64,000 bases of DNA from Saprospirales bacterium (lineage in GTDB: Bacteria; Bacteroidota; Bacteroidia; Chitinophagales; Saprospiraceae), in NCBI GenBank assembly GCA_016703765.1, contig JADJBL010000027.1:1-64000 (forward strand), written 5' to 3'. This document shows positions 27,399 through 35,595 of the stretch, piece by piece. The notes under the pieces are model-generated. The model was not told the DNA's origin. It was given only the letters and a program-made list of their open reading frames with translations, and did not search any database. A program made the translations under genes and the position numbers. Positions within the stretch are counted from its first letter, which is position 1, and each line of letters opens with the position of its first letter.

Positions 27399-27444
27399 CA
27401 ATCACTCAATCACTCAATCACTCAATCACTCAATCACTCAATCA
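27399..27444 (+). repeat. CAATCACT tandem array abutting a start codon
   Basis: Five perfect copies of the 8-mer CAATCACT plus a partial sixth, ending two bases before the ATG at 27447. There is no clear complementary arm upstream, so it is a one-armed array. It occupies the whole ribosome-binding region of the symporter gene. Confidence 0.85.
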
Positions 27445-27446
27445 AA

Positions 27447-28946
27447 ATGGCTTCCCCCCAAATGGCATGGGCCACGGCCCTCCTCGTCCTTTTCCTCGCC
27501 GGACTGATCCTGTTTTTCGTCATCCGGGGCGCGCGGAAAACGGCTTCCATGGCAGATTATGCCTTGGGCAGCATCCGCTTCTCGCCGGTGATGGTGGGTT
27601 TGTCGCTGGCTGCATCCATGACCAGCGCGGCCACTTTTATAATCAATCCTGGGTTTATCGCACTGTATGGGCTGAGCGGGGTACTGGCCTACGCGGTCGT
27701 CTTGCCTGCAGGGGTTTTTATTTCCCTGGTGGTGCTGACCAAAAGTTTCCGGCGGCATGGGGAGACGGTCAAGGCGCTGAGCCTGGCACAGTGGATCGGG
27801 AAGCGCTACGAAAGCAAGGGTTTTTCGCTGTTTTTCGGATTTCTGTCCCTGCTCCTGATCACCTTCATCGTGCTGATCTGCGTGGGCATGACCAAGGTGC
27901 TGTCCCAGGCGCTTGGCGTGAAGGAGTTGTATGTATTGATCGGACTGGTCGCCTTTGTGTTCGGGTATATGATGTTTGGAGGCGCCAACTCGATGGTGTA
28001 CACCAATGCCATCCAGGCCGTGCTGATGATTGTAGTGGCTTTCGTGCTGCTCGGCTCGGGATACGAGCATTTCAGCAAAGGGGTAGACGGTTTTCTCGAC
28101 CGGCTGTCGGCCATCGACCCGGCTCTGGTAAAGGCCGTGAACCCGGGCAGCCTGTTGTTCCGCGATTTTTTTGAGATCGTAATATGCTCTTTTGTGGTGG
28201 GAGTGGCCATCGTGTGCCAGCCGCACATCATCACCCGATCCCTGCTCCTGAAAAACGATTCGGAGGTCAACCGGTATTTGGCCACAGGTATTTTGGTGGA
28301 AATGCTCTTTTTCTCCGTCGTATTCACCGGACTTTATGCCCGGCTTCAATTTCCGGACCTCACCCTGAACGGCGCGGCGATCAAAATGGACGGCATCATC
28401 CCGGCCTACGTGGTGCAGGAATTTCCGGTCATCCTCGGCCTGGTGGTGGTGATGGGCCTTTTGGCTGCGGGACTTTCCACCCTGGAGGGCCTCGTTCAGT
28501 CGCTCTCTACCACCATCACTTCCGATATCATCGACCCACTGGCCGGGAAGGCTTTGGGCGATGGGGAAAGGAGGGCGAAAAGGCTGGTGGGGCTGAACAA
28601 GGTCGTCATTGTCTTGCTGGCCCTTGCGGCCATCTGGTTCAGCCACCGGCAATTGGCCGAGCCAAACCTGAGCGTGGGGATTTTTGCCCAAAACGGCGTG
28701 TACGCCTATTTCTCGGCTGCGTTTATGCCGGTGCTGCTGGGCATTTTTTTTCCCGGAGGGCCACGCATCGCCGCGATCGGCGCCTCCTTGACCGCCGTTT
28801 TGGTTCATTTCGGATCGTATTACGGGGGGATTAGTTGGTATCTGCAGGGAACGGTGCGCAATCCGGCCGTGGCAGCGACGTATGCGATCCTGGCCTCGGT
28901 GCTGGTGGGCGCCTTGTTGTTTATACTTTTTCGAAAAAAAGGATAA
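27447..28946 (+). CDS. Sodium:solute symporter (SSS family)
   Basis: ATG 27447 follows immediately after a CAATCACT array; upstream in-frame codons only translate the repeats. The 499-residue protein has about 13 predicted membrane segments. SSS-type motifs include ASMTSAATFIINPGF (sodium site region), GGANSMVYTNAIQA and AAGLSTLEGLVQSLSTTITSDI. It imports a small substrate with Na+. Nearby acs and the PHA genes suggest a monocarboxylate such as acetate or pyruvate, but family members also carry proline or sugars. The gene ends exactly against the convergent FkbM gene. Confidence 0.88.
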   Translation: MASPQMAWATALLVLFLAGLILFFVIRGARKTASMADYALGSIRFSPVMVGLSLAASMTSAATFIINPGFIALYGLSGVLAYAVVLPAGVFISLVVLTKSFRRHGETVKALSLAQWIGKRYESKGFSLFFGFLSLLLITFIVLICVGMTKVLSQALGVKELYVLIGLVAFVFGYMMFGGANSMVYTNAIQAVLMIVVAFVLLGSGYEHFSKGVDGFLDRLSAIDPALVKAVNPGSLLFRDFFEIVICSFVVGVAIVCQPHIITRSLLLKNDSEVNRYLATGILVEMLFFSVVFTGLYARLQFPDLTLNGAAIKMDGIIPAYVVQEFPVILGLVVVMGLLAAGLSTLEGLVQSLSTTITSDIIDPLAGKALGDGERRAKRLVGLNKVVIVLLALAAIWFSHRQLAEPNLSVGIFAQNGVYAYFSAAFMPVLLGIFFPGGPRIAAIGASLTAVLVHFGSYYGGISWYLQGTVRNPAVAATYAILASVLVGALLFILFRKKG

Positions 28947-29732
28947 CTACAGGCCGAATATTTTTCTCAGCAGGCGTTTTTTCATATCCTGCCTGGGCGT
29001 GACCACCTTTTTCAGAAAAATGCAATCGCTGGCGCAGTGGAAGGTTCCGTGCGGGGGAAATTCCTTGACCAGTTCGAAGCCCCGGGCTTTCAGAAAGGCG
29101 ATGACCTCGTCTTTTAGCGCGATCCCTTTATACATGGGGTATCTAAATAGCTCCAGTTGGAGGCCGAGGCAATGGTTTGCCAAAAATTGCTCACTTCCGG
29201 TGAGGATATCGTACTCGGCGCCCTGGGCGTCGATCTTTAGAAAATCGAAAGTAAAATCGAGTTTGAGCTCTTCCAGCACGCTGTCCAGGGTCCTGCATGG
29301 AACGGGAATGGTTTTGTGGAGTTGGGCGCGCTCGTGCCAGGTTTGGGCCAGCTTGGGGGAGCCGGCCTTTTTGAGTTTTGCAAAGTTTGCATCCACGAAC
29401 TCCACGTTGGGTTCGTAAAAGGAGGAGCCGTGGGAGTTGTTTCCCCGATAAATATGAAAGGGCCGGGTTTCGTTCCTGCCGCCGAGGGCGTAGTCGAGGG
29501 AAATGATATTGGGGTGAACGGAAGGGCCTTCCCGGGGCTCGAACCGCAGCAAGTTTTTCACCAGGCGGGCTTTGTCAAACCAGGGGTCGGGAAGCTCCCC
29601 GATGGCGCCGACGTCGATCAGGTTGATGACCCCTTCGTTGCGGTAATTGACGGCCCCGGCGTGGGTGATGATCTTATAAACCCGGATGGCAATTTGCCTG
29701 GCCAGGCTTTTCATTTTTTTGAAAAAGGTCAT
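28947..29732 (-). CDS. FkbM family methyltransferase
   Basis: The 261-residue SAM-dependent enzyme shows LIDVGAIGELPDPW (a degenerate SAM loop), LRFEPREGP, PCRTLDSVLEELKL and DFLKIDAQGAEYDILTGSEQ, the last being the most characteristic FkbM motif. Such enzymes O-methylate sugars or other surface glycans. No glycan cluster surrounds it here. It shares its 3' end with the symporter gene without any gap. Confidence 0.85.
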   Translation of the reverse strand: MTFFKKMKSLARQIAIRVYKIITHAGAVNYRNEGVINLIDVGAIGELPDPWFDKARLVKNLLRFEPREGPSVHPNIISLDYALGGRNETRPFHIYRGNNSHGSSFYEPNVEFVDANFAKLKKAGSPKLAQTWHERAQLHKTIPVPCRTLDSVLEELKLDFTFDFLKIDAQGAEYDILTGSEQFLANHCLGLQLELFRYPMYKGIALKDEVIAFLKARGFELVKEFPPHGTFHCASDCIFLKKVVTPRQDMKKRLLRKIFGL

Positions 29733-29819
29733 TCGTGCTTCCTAAATTTATTTGTTGGGTAAAGGTAAAAGGAATTCCCTCCCCATCCACCCCTTTGTCA
29801 CTACCTTGGGGTCGTTTTA

Positions 29820-29890
29820 AACTAAAAACTAACCCGCCTGCGCTTTCGCTTCGGCGGGCGCAGAAAACTGAAAATTGAAAATTGAAAACT
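29820..29890 (+). repeat. AATTGAAA array with GC hairpin before a TTG start
   Basis: A CCCGCC/GGCGGG stem at about 29833-29858 is followed by AACTGAAAATTGAAAATTGAAAACT, copies of AATTGAAA. The TTG start codon (29882) of the hydrolase is part of the last copies. Confidence 0.6.
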
Positions 29891-30712
29891 CTACGCCTTT
29901 CCTCTGGAATTGAACTTGCCTATACCGAAGAGGGCTCGGGCTCCCATACCATGCTGATGCTCCACGGTATGGGCAGCACGAGGGAGGCCTGGAGGAAATT
30001 AATAGCGGGATTGAAGGACCGCTACCGCTGTATCGCCATCGACCTGCCCAACTACGGTCAATCTTCCGATGGGGACTTTCCCTCTACGATGTCCTATTTC
30101 GCATCGGTAATCTGGGAGTTCCTGCAGGCGAAAGGCATCGACTCTGTGCAGCTCTGCGGTCATTCCATGGGAGGACAGATCGCCCTGGTCATGGCACTGC
30201 AACGGCCTTTTGCCGTGGAGAAGCTTTTTCTCTTCTCGCCGGCGGGGTTTGAAACCTTCGCTTCCCACGAGAAGCTGATCCTAAAGGGCTTTTACGCCGC
30301 TCCAAACATGATGGCGCTGAGCAAGGACCAGATCCGGCAAAACTTCGAGGCAAATTTTTTCCAATTTCCGGCGGATGCCGAATTCATGGTGCAGGAGCGA
30401 TACCGGCTTCAGCAAACCCCGCGCTACGAAAGCTATTGCAGGATGATCCCCAAATGCGCCTCGGGGATGCTGGACGAGCCGGTCCTCAAATTCCTCCCTT
30501 CTATTGCCGCCCCGGCGATGGTTTTCTTCGGGCTCCAGGACCAACTCATCCCCAACCGTCTGGTTCATCCCACCCAAACGACGAAACAAGTAGCCCAAAA
30601 AGGCGTTTCAAGAATGCCCATAGCCCGGCTCCATCTCCTCGATCGCTGCGGTCATTTTCCGCATTGGGAAAGGGTAGAGGAGGTGCTCACCTGGATGGGG
30701 AAGGAGATTTAA
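29882..30712 (+). CDS. Alpha/beta hydrolase (cytoplasmic copy)
   Basis: The 276-residue alpha/beta hydrolase starts with TTG at 29882, since an in-frame TGA precedes it and the next ATG would cut into the first strand. It has the oxyanion motif MLHGMGSTREAW, nucleophile elbow GHSMGGQ, acid FFGLQDQLIPNR and His in DRCGHFPHWE. It is a paralogue of the lipoprotein at 34606: both share YRCIAIDLPxYGxSS, PAGFETF and IPNR. It has no signal peptide. It precedes an acyl-CoA ligase by 11 nt, so a thioester or ester substrate tied to acyl chains is plausible. Confidence 0.85.
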   Translation: MKTLRLSSGIELAYTEEGSGSHTMLMLHGMGSTREAWRKLIAGLKDRYRCIAIDLPNYGQSSDGDFPSTMSYFASVIWEFLQAKGIDSVQLCGHSMGGQIALVMALQRPFAVEKLFLFSPAGFETFASHEKLILKGFYAAPNMMALSKDQIRQNFEANFFQFPADAEFMVQERYRLQQTPRYESYCRMIPKCASGMLDEPVLKFLPSIAAPAMVFFGLQDQLIPNRLVHPTQTTKQVAQKGVSRMPIARLHLLDRCGHFPHWERVEEVLTWMGKEI

Positions 30713-30723
30713 TACTATAAAAA

Positions 30724-32217
30724 ATGAACAATCCCGACTGGGCATCCAAATGGGCTTTATACAGTCCCGAGCGCGAGGCTTTCAAGGAATATGAAACCGG
30801 ACGGGTCTGGACCTACGGCCAGATAAACCGGGCGGCCAACCGCCTGGCCTTTGACCTGACGCGCGACCGCGGCCTGGCGAAGGGCGACCGCATTGCCGTG
30901 CTGGCGGAGAATTGCCTGGAATATATCCTGCTGTTTTCCGCCGCCCAGAAAACGGGGCTCGTACTCGTACCGCTCAATTACCGCCTGGCTACCGCCGAAA
31001 TAGACTACCTGCTCGGCGCTTCCACCCCCAAGCTGGTCGTTTGCGAGCAAAAATTCATGCATCTGCTCGACCCTGCCCCTGCCTACGCCCGCATACCGCA
31101 TCGATGGCCCCTGGAGGAATTGTCCGCCTGGTGCGATACGGATGCAAAGGAAATCGAGGACTTTCCCAGCGTGATTCCCGGGGAGGACGACCCGATTTTT
31201 ATCCTTTTCACCTCCGGCACGACCGGTTTTCCGAAGGGCGCCCTGTACACCCACAAGATGTTGTTCTGGAATAGCATCAATACGGCCATGAGCCTGATCC
31301 TGAACACAGAGAGCAGGACCATCAACATCATGCCGCCCTTTCACACGGGGGGCTGGAACGTCTTCACCACCCCGTTTTTCCACCACGGCGCCTACATGGT
31401 GCTGATGAAAAAATTCGAGCCGGAGGCCTTGCTGTCCCTGCTGCAAAGCGAGCGCGCCACCCTTTTCATGGGGGTGCCCACGATGCTAAAAATGATCGCA
31501 GAAATGCCCGGCTTTGAAGCGGCTGATTTCTCTTCCCTCCATTACATCATCGTCGGCGGGGAGTCCATGCCGATTCCGCTGATCGAGCGTTGGCACGCCA
31601 AAGGAGTACCCATCCGCCAGGGTTACGGCCTGACCGAGGTGGGGCCAAATCTCACTTCGCTGCACCAGCGCGATGCCATCCGCAAAAAAGGCTCGATCGG
31701 CCGCCCCAACTTTTACGTCCGCATCCGCATCGCCGACCCGGAATCGGGCGCCGAAATGCCCCCCAACCAGGCGGGAGAACTACTCCTCCAGGGACCTATG
31801 ATGACGCCGGGTTATTGGAAAAACGAAGAAGCGACCCGCAGCGCCATCGTGGACGGCTGGTTTCATACCGGCGATATGGTGGTGCAGGATGAAGAAGGAT
31901 ATCTCTATGTAGTCGATCGGATCAAAAATATGTTCATCTCGGGCGGCGAAAATGTGTACCCCGCCGAGGTGGAGCGAGTGCTGCTTCAGCATCCGGGGGT
32001 CGCCGAAGCCTGTGTGGTGGGCATACCCCACGAAAAATGGGGGGAGGTGGGCCGCGCCTTCATCGTAAAAAAAGACCCCGGATTGACGGAATCTGCGCTC
32101 CTGGATTTTTGCCAGGGGAAGATCGCCAAATTCAAGATACCCAAGTCGGTCGTGTTTTTGGAGGAGCTTCCGAAGAACGATACAGGGAAGATCAACAGAT
32201 TGGCTTTAAAGAATTGA
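30724..32217 (+). CDS. Acyl-CoA synthetase (fatty-acid/aryl-CoA ligase type)
   Basis: The 497-residue adenylate-forming enzyme has FTSGTTGFPKGALYTH (A3), GYGLTEVGPNLTS (A5), GWFHTGDMVVQDEEGYLYVVDR (A7-A8) and PKNDTGKINR (A10 Lys). It activates a carboxylic acid to its CoA thioester via an acyl-adenylate. Length of about 500 fits medium-chain or aromatic acid ligases rather than Acs. It is co-directional with the hydrolase upstream, 11 nt away. Ends 3 nt before a strong hairpin. Substrate cannot be read from the sequence. Confidence 0.88.
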   Translation: MNNPDWASKWALYSPEREAFKEYETGRVWTYGQINRAANRLAFDLTRDRGLAKGDRIAVLAENCLEYILLFSAAQKTGLVLVPLNYRLATAEIDYLLGASTPKLVVCEQKFMHLLDPAPAYARIPHRWPLEELSAWCDTDAKEIEDFPSVIPGEDDPIFILFTSGTTGFPKGALYTHKMLFWNSINTAMSLILNTESRTINIMPPFHTGGWNVFTTPFFHHGAYMVLMKKFEPEALLSLLQSERATLFMGVPTMLKMIAEMPGFEAADFSSLHYIIVGGESMPIPLIERWHAKGVPIRQGYGLTEVGPNLTSLHQRDAIRKKGSIGRPNFYVRIRIADPESGAEMPPNQAGELLLQGPMMTPGYWKNEEATRSAIVDGWFHTGDMVVQDEEGYLYVVDRIKNMFISGGENVYPAEVERVLLQHPGVAEACVVGIPHEKWGEVGRAFIVKKDPGLTESALLDFCQGKIAKFKIPKSVVFLEELPKNDTGKINRLALKN

Positions 32218-32220
32218 ATT

Positions 32221-32253
32221 GACAGATGCGCGGCCGCCGGCCGCGCATCTGTC
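32221..32253 (+). terminator. 15-bp perfect hairpin after the ligase
   Basis: GACAGATGCGCGGCC (32221-32235) and GGCCGCGCATCTGTC (32239-32253) form a perfect 15-bp stem around GCC. A T-rich tract (TTTAATTTTTT) follows. A strong terminator candidate, possibly bidirectional. Confidence 0.88.
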
Positions 32254-32289
32254 AGACCTTTAATTTTTTCATTTAATAATCAACAACGT

Positions 32290-32922
32290 ATGAAATCACT
32301 CAAATTTCTTTTGATTTGCACCGCCCTGGTAGGTTTTTCCACGAGCTGGCAGTCCTGCAAGGACGATGAACCGACCTGCACGGACGGTATTCAGAACGGC
32401 ACGGAAGTCGGCGTCGACTGCGGCGGCCCCTGTGCTGCTTGTCCCTCCTGTACGGATGGAGTTCAGAATGGCGAAGAGACGGGCGTAGACTGTGGCGGTC
32501 CCGATTGCGACCCCTGCTATACGGGTATTGAAAACACGAAATGGCAATCTTCCGGCGCCAACGTCGCGCCCCTCCTGGTGGCCATTTTCAACACCGATTC
32601 TATCTACGCCCAGTTCAACGGCGACCACACCTACGTGGTGGAGCAGTACGACAATGTCGGCGCCAAGGTAGAATTGACCGGCACCTACACTCAGGCCGTG
32701 TCCTCCGTGGCCGACATCTGGACGATCGTCATCAACCAGACCACGCCTACGGCCATCACCGCCGAAGGGATCTTCCAGATCACCGCCGATACGATGAAGT
32801 ACGAGATCGTGCAGACCAATCCGCCCGCAGGCACCGCCCCGACTCCCGAACTGGGCTTCGGCAGCACGAACGCAGGAGCGCTCGGAACGGCAAATGTGCA
32901 GACGTATGTGAGGATTGATTAG
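32290..32922 (+). CDS. Cysteine-rich lipoprotein with two CxDGxQNG repeats
   Basis: A 210-residue lipoprotein with signal [20 protein letters not shown] and Cys near residue 23. Residues about 31-78 hold two copies of the motif [34 protein letters not shown], common in Bacteroidota surface proteins. The C-terminal 130 residues resemble a small beta-sandwich found in hypothetical lipoproteins (VVEQYDN, LTGTYTQ, WTIVINQ). Function is unknown. The last codons GAT-TAG are part of a 14-mer repeat that starts the following hairpin. Confidence 0.75.
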   Translation: MKSLKFLLICTALVGFSTSWQSCKDDEPTCTDGIQNGTEVGVDCGGPCAACPSCTDGVQNGEETGVDCGGPDCDPCYTGIENTKWQSSGANVAPLLVAIFNTDSIYAQFNGDHTYVVEQYDNVGAKVELTGTYTQAVSSVADIWTIVINQTTPTAITAEGIFQITADTMKYEIVQTNPPAGTAPTPELGFGSTNAGALGTANVQTYVRID

Positions 32923-33010
32923 TGACTGGTGATTAGTGACTGGTGATTAGTGACTGGTGATTAGTGACTGAGTAAAATACCAGTCACTAGTCACCAATCA
33001 CTAGTCACTA
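32917..33010. repeat. 14-mer word-repeat hairpin
   Basis: The left arm is four head-to-tail copies of GATTAGTGACTGGT (32917-32970, last one 12 nt). The first copy contains the Asp codon and TAG stop of the lipoprotein gene. The right arm (32979-33010) carries the complementary ACCAGTCACTAGTC / ACCAATCACTAGTC units. Loop is about 8 nt. The right arm ends 14 nt before the next ATG. Confidence 0.9.
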
Positions 33011-33024
33011 TAAAAAAGCTTCGA

Positions 33025-34590
33025 ATGATGAAATACCTACGCCTCTTAATCCTGCTCCTCACGCTGCCCCTTCCGGTCCTCTCCCAGGCCCCTGCTTTCT
33101 TCGGCCTGTTGGAGCAGAAATTGCCGGAAAGACCGGAGAAGGAGTTTCAATTCCTGGCTTATTACTACAACCACGGGATGTTCACCAATATGTACCCGGA
33201 GAACGACTTCCTGAAGGGGCAGATCATCGGGCGATTATATGGACAGAATACCACCACGACCAGCGATTCGCTGCGGCCTTTCTTTTTCGAACAAAGGCTG
33301 TTGCCCTTCCTGATCTACCAGCCCAAATTGTTCGACGGCAGGGCCATTCTCCGGGCTTCTTTTGAGATCGACTGGACCTGGGGAGATGTATCTTACGGCG
33401 TGGGCGGGAATTTCGGTTCGGCCGTTTCTTCGGATCAGGTGAATATTCAAACCCAGAACGTGGAACTGGAGCTCATCCCCGCCAAAGGCTGGGCGGTCAA
33501 TCTGGGCCTTCAGCGCATGTACGATACCCCCTTCAATCCCTATCGGAGCTTCTTCGACCAGTTGACCACTACCGGCTACCGGTTGATGTACTGGGGTACC
33601 GATGGGGTGGGCATTAACCTGCGCCGCGACGGCGATTTCGGGAGATGGAAGCTGGGGTATTACCAGCTCTATGAAAACAATGTGGAGGAAAACGACGACG
33701 TCACCCTCATGGAGGCTACCTATATCCAGCACCTGGGCATGGCCCTGGACTGGGGCGGCTCGGCCTATTACGTGCGCGACCGGGCAAACGGCGAGGGCGG
33801 TCCCTCCGTGCTCGGGCAAGGGCTCAACAGCATCCTCACCGGCTACAACGGCACCTACCGATTTCCCTTCGGGGCGGACCCCTACAAGGCGGATGTCGCC
33901 TGGCTGGGCACGTTTTTCGGATACAACAGCCAATATATGATGAGCCCCTGGTTTGCCAACGGGTTTGTCAACGTCAATGTGGGCTCTGCCAGGTCGTATA
34001 CCGGCAATCTGGTGAAAAGAGATATTTCGATCCTCGGCCTGGGCGCCAACCTGAGAGCCGGCTATCGTTACGGACAGACGCCGAACGATGCGTTGATCGT
34101 CGATCTGCTCTACACCAGCGGCGACCGCAACGGCGCCTCCGATGACAAATACGCAGGCGTCCTGACGGGAAATATGTGGGGCACACCCGCGGCGCTGTAT
34201 ATCAGCCATGGGGGGTATTTGCTCTTTCCCCACGCCAATGTGGTCAACCGTTATATTTCAGCCGTCACGGATATTTCCAACCTGGGCTACGGCATCCTGG
34301 GCGGCACCCTCAACCTGAGCAGGGATTTCGTGCCCAACAAATTGCAGGGCAAACTCGGCACGGCCATGGCCTGGAGTAATGTGAAGCCCACGGGAGGCGG
34401 GGATTTTATGGGAGTGGAGGCCAACGGAAAAGTGGCCTACCAGTTCGGGCCCTTCATGAGCGTCGAATTGCACGGCGCCTATCTCTGGCTGGGCGATTTT
34501 TTTGACAGTCCCAGCGTGAATGGCGGCTTTGAACAACGCCCGGTGGATCCGTTTACCGCATTTTTGGCCTTCAAGTGGTTGATGTTCTAA
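33025..34590 (+). CDS. Outer-membrane beta-barrel protein
   Basis: A 521-residue protein with a signal peptide ending near PVLSQ and long alternation of aromatic and polar strands, ending KWLMF, as in outer-membrane barrels. Segments such as RAILRASFEIDWTWGD and GLGANLRAGYRYGQTPNDAL resemble alginate-export or phosphate-porin-like barrels. I cannot assign a substrate. ATG 33028 is an equally possible start. It is co-directional with the lipoprotein and with a lipoprotein hydrolase, suggesting a surface function. Confidence 0.7.
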   Translation: MMKYLRLLILLLTLPLPVLSQAPAFFGLLEQKLPERPEKEFQFLAYYYNHGMFTNMYPENDFLKGQIIGRLYGQNTTTTSDSLRPFFFEQRLLPFLIYQPKLFDGRAILRASFEIDWTWGDVSYGVGGNFGSAVSSDQVNIQTQNVELELIPAKGWAVNLGLQRMYDTPFNPYRSFFDQLTTTGYRLMYWGTDGVGINLRRDGDFGRWKLGYYQLYENNVEENDDVTLMEATYIQHLGMALDWGGSAYYVRDRANGEGGPSVLGQGLNSILTGYNGTYRFPFGADPYKADVAWLGTFFGYNSQYMMSPWFANGFVNVNVGSARSYTGNLVKRDISILGLGANLRAGYRYGQTPNDALIVDLLYTSGDRNGASDDKYAGVLTGNMWGTPAALYISHGGYLLFPHANVVNRYISAVTDISNLGYGILGGTLNLSRDFVPNKLQGKLGTAMAWSNVKPTGGGDFMGVEANGKVAYQFGPFMSVELHGAYLWLGDFFDSPSVNGGFEQRPVDPFTAFLAFKWLMF

Positions 34591-34605
34591 ATAAATTCAG
34601 AAAAC

Positions 34606-35547
34606 ATGAGACGAATACTTTGGCTCAGTCTGATCCTTTTATCGGCCGCCTGCGGCGTTCAAAAAGAGTTGAAGCCAATACAGCGCTTCGAAGAACTATC
34701 TTACCCATACGAGGTTAAGAAGGCCCTTCTGTCCGGTGGGATCGAGGTGGCTTATGTGGACGAGGGAAAGGGCGTGCAGACCCTGCTGTTCATACACGGG
34801 CTGGGCAGCTATTTGCCCGCCTGGAAGAAGAATATCGAAGGTTTGAAGGACAAATACCGCTGTATCGCCATCGACCTGCCCGGGTATGGCAAGAGCAGCA
34901 AGGGCGAGTATTCGGGGAGCATGCGGTTTTATTCCGAAATCGTAGCAGAGTTGATCGATAAACTGAAATTGGGAAGTGTCACCCTTGCGGGGCATTCCAT
35001 GGGGGGCCAAATTTCCATCATCACCGCGCTGGCCTATCCCGACAAGGTGGACAAGCTGGTGCTCATGGCCCCCGCCGGCTTTGAAACTTTTACCAAGGGT
35101 CAGAAACAATGGTTTCGGGAGGTCATGACCGCCAACCTCGTGAAATTGACCACGGTGGAGCAGATCAAATCCAACCTGGCCTACAACTTCTACCGCATGC
35201 CGAAAGACGCCCGATTCATGATCACCGACCGGATCGACATGCGAGGCGCGGAGGATTTCGAGGCATATTGCTACATCATTCCCCAATGCGTGCAGGGCAT
35301 GGTCGATGACCCGGTCTACGAGTTTCTTCCCAAAATCACACAACCTACCCTGATCATTTTTGGCGAAAACGACAACCTGATCCCCAACCGCTACCTCAAT
35401 CCGGGAAAGACCGGGACGATTGCCCGCAAAGGAGCGGAGCGCATTCCAAATGCCACGCTGCATTTGCTTCCCAAGACGGGGCATTTTGTGCAGTTTGAAA
35501 AAGCGGCTGAGGTGAATGGGCTGATGGCGGAGTTTTTGGAACACTGA
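34606..35547 (+). CDS. Alpha/beta hydrolase lipoprotein
   Basis: A 313-residue exported paralogue of the hydrolase at 29882. The lipoprotein signal is MRRILWLSLILLSAAC with Cys16. Catalytic features are FIHGLGSYLPAW, AGHSMGGQ, the acid in FGENDNLIPNR and His in LPKTGHFVQFE. It lies 15 nt after the barrel gene. One paralogue is cytoplasmic and the other envelope-anchored, flanking ligase and barrel genes, hinting at a split hydrolysis pathway for an ester or acyl compound. Substrate unknown. Confidence 0.85.
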   Translation: MRRILWLSLILLSAACGVQKELKPIQRFEELSYPYEVKKALLSGGIEVAYVDEGKGVQTLLFIHGLGSYLPAWKKNIEGLKDKYRCIAIDLPGYGKSSKGEYSGSMRFYSEIVAELIDKLKLGSVTLAGHSMGGQISIITALAYPDKVDKLVLMAPAGFETFTKGQKQWFREVMTANLVKLTTVEQIKSNLAYNFYRMPKDARFMITDRIDMRGAEDFEAYCYIIPQCVQGMVDDPVYEFLPKITQPTLIIFGENDNLIPNRYLNPGKTGTIARKGAERIPNATLHLLPKTGHFVQFEKAAEVNGLMAEFLEH

Positions 35548-35595
35548 AAACTATTCCTAACTTGCGCCCAATTCGCTTCACCCTAACAAACGGCC

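Noticed and set aside
27399..27444. CRISPR-like array
   Set aside because: The units are contiguous 8-mers without spacers and no cas genes are present.
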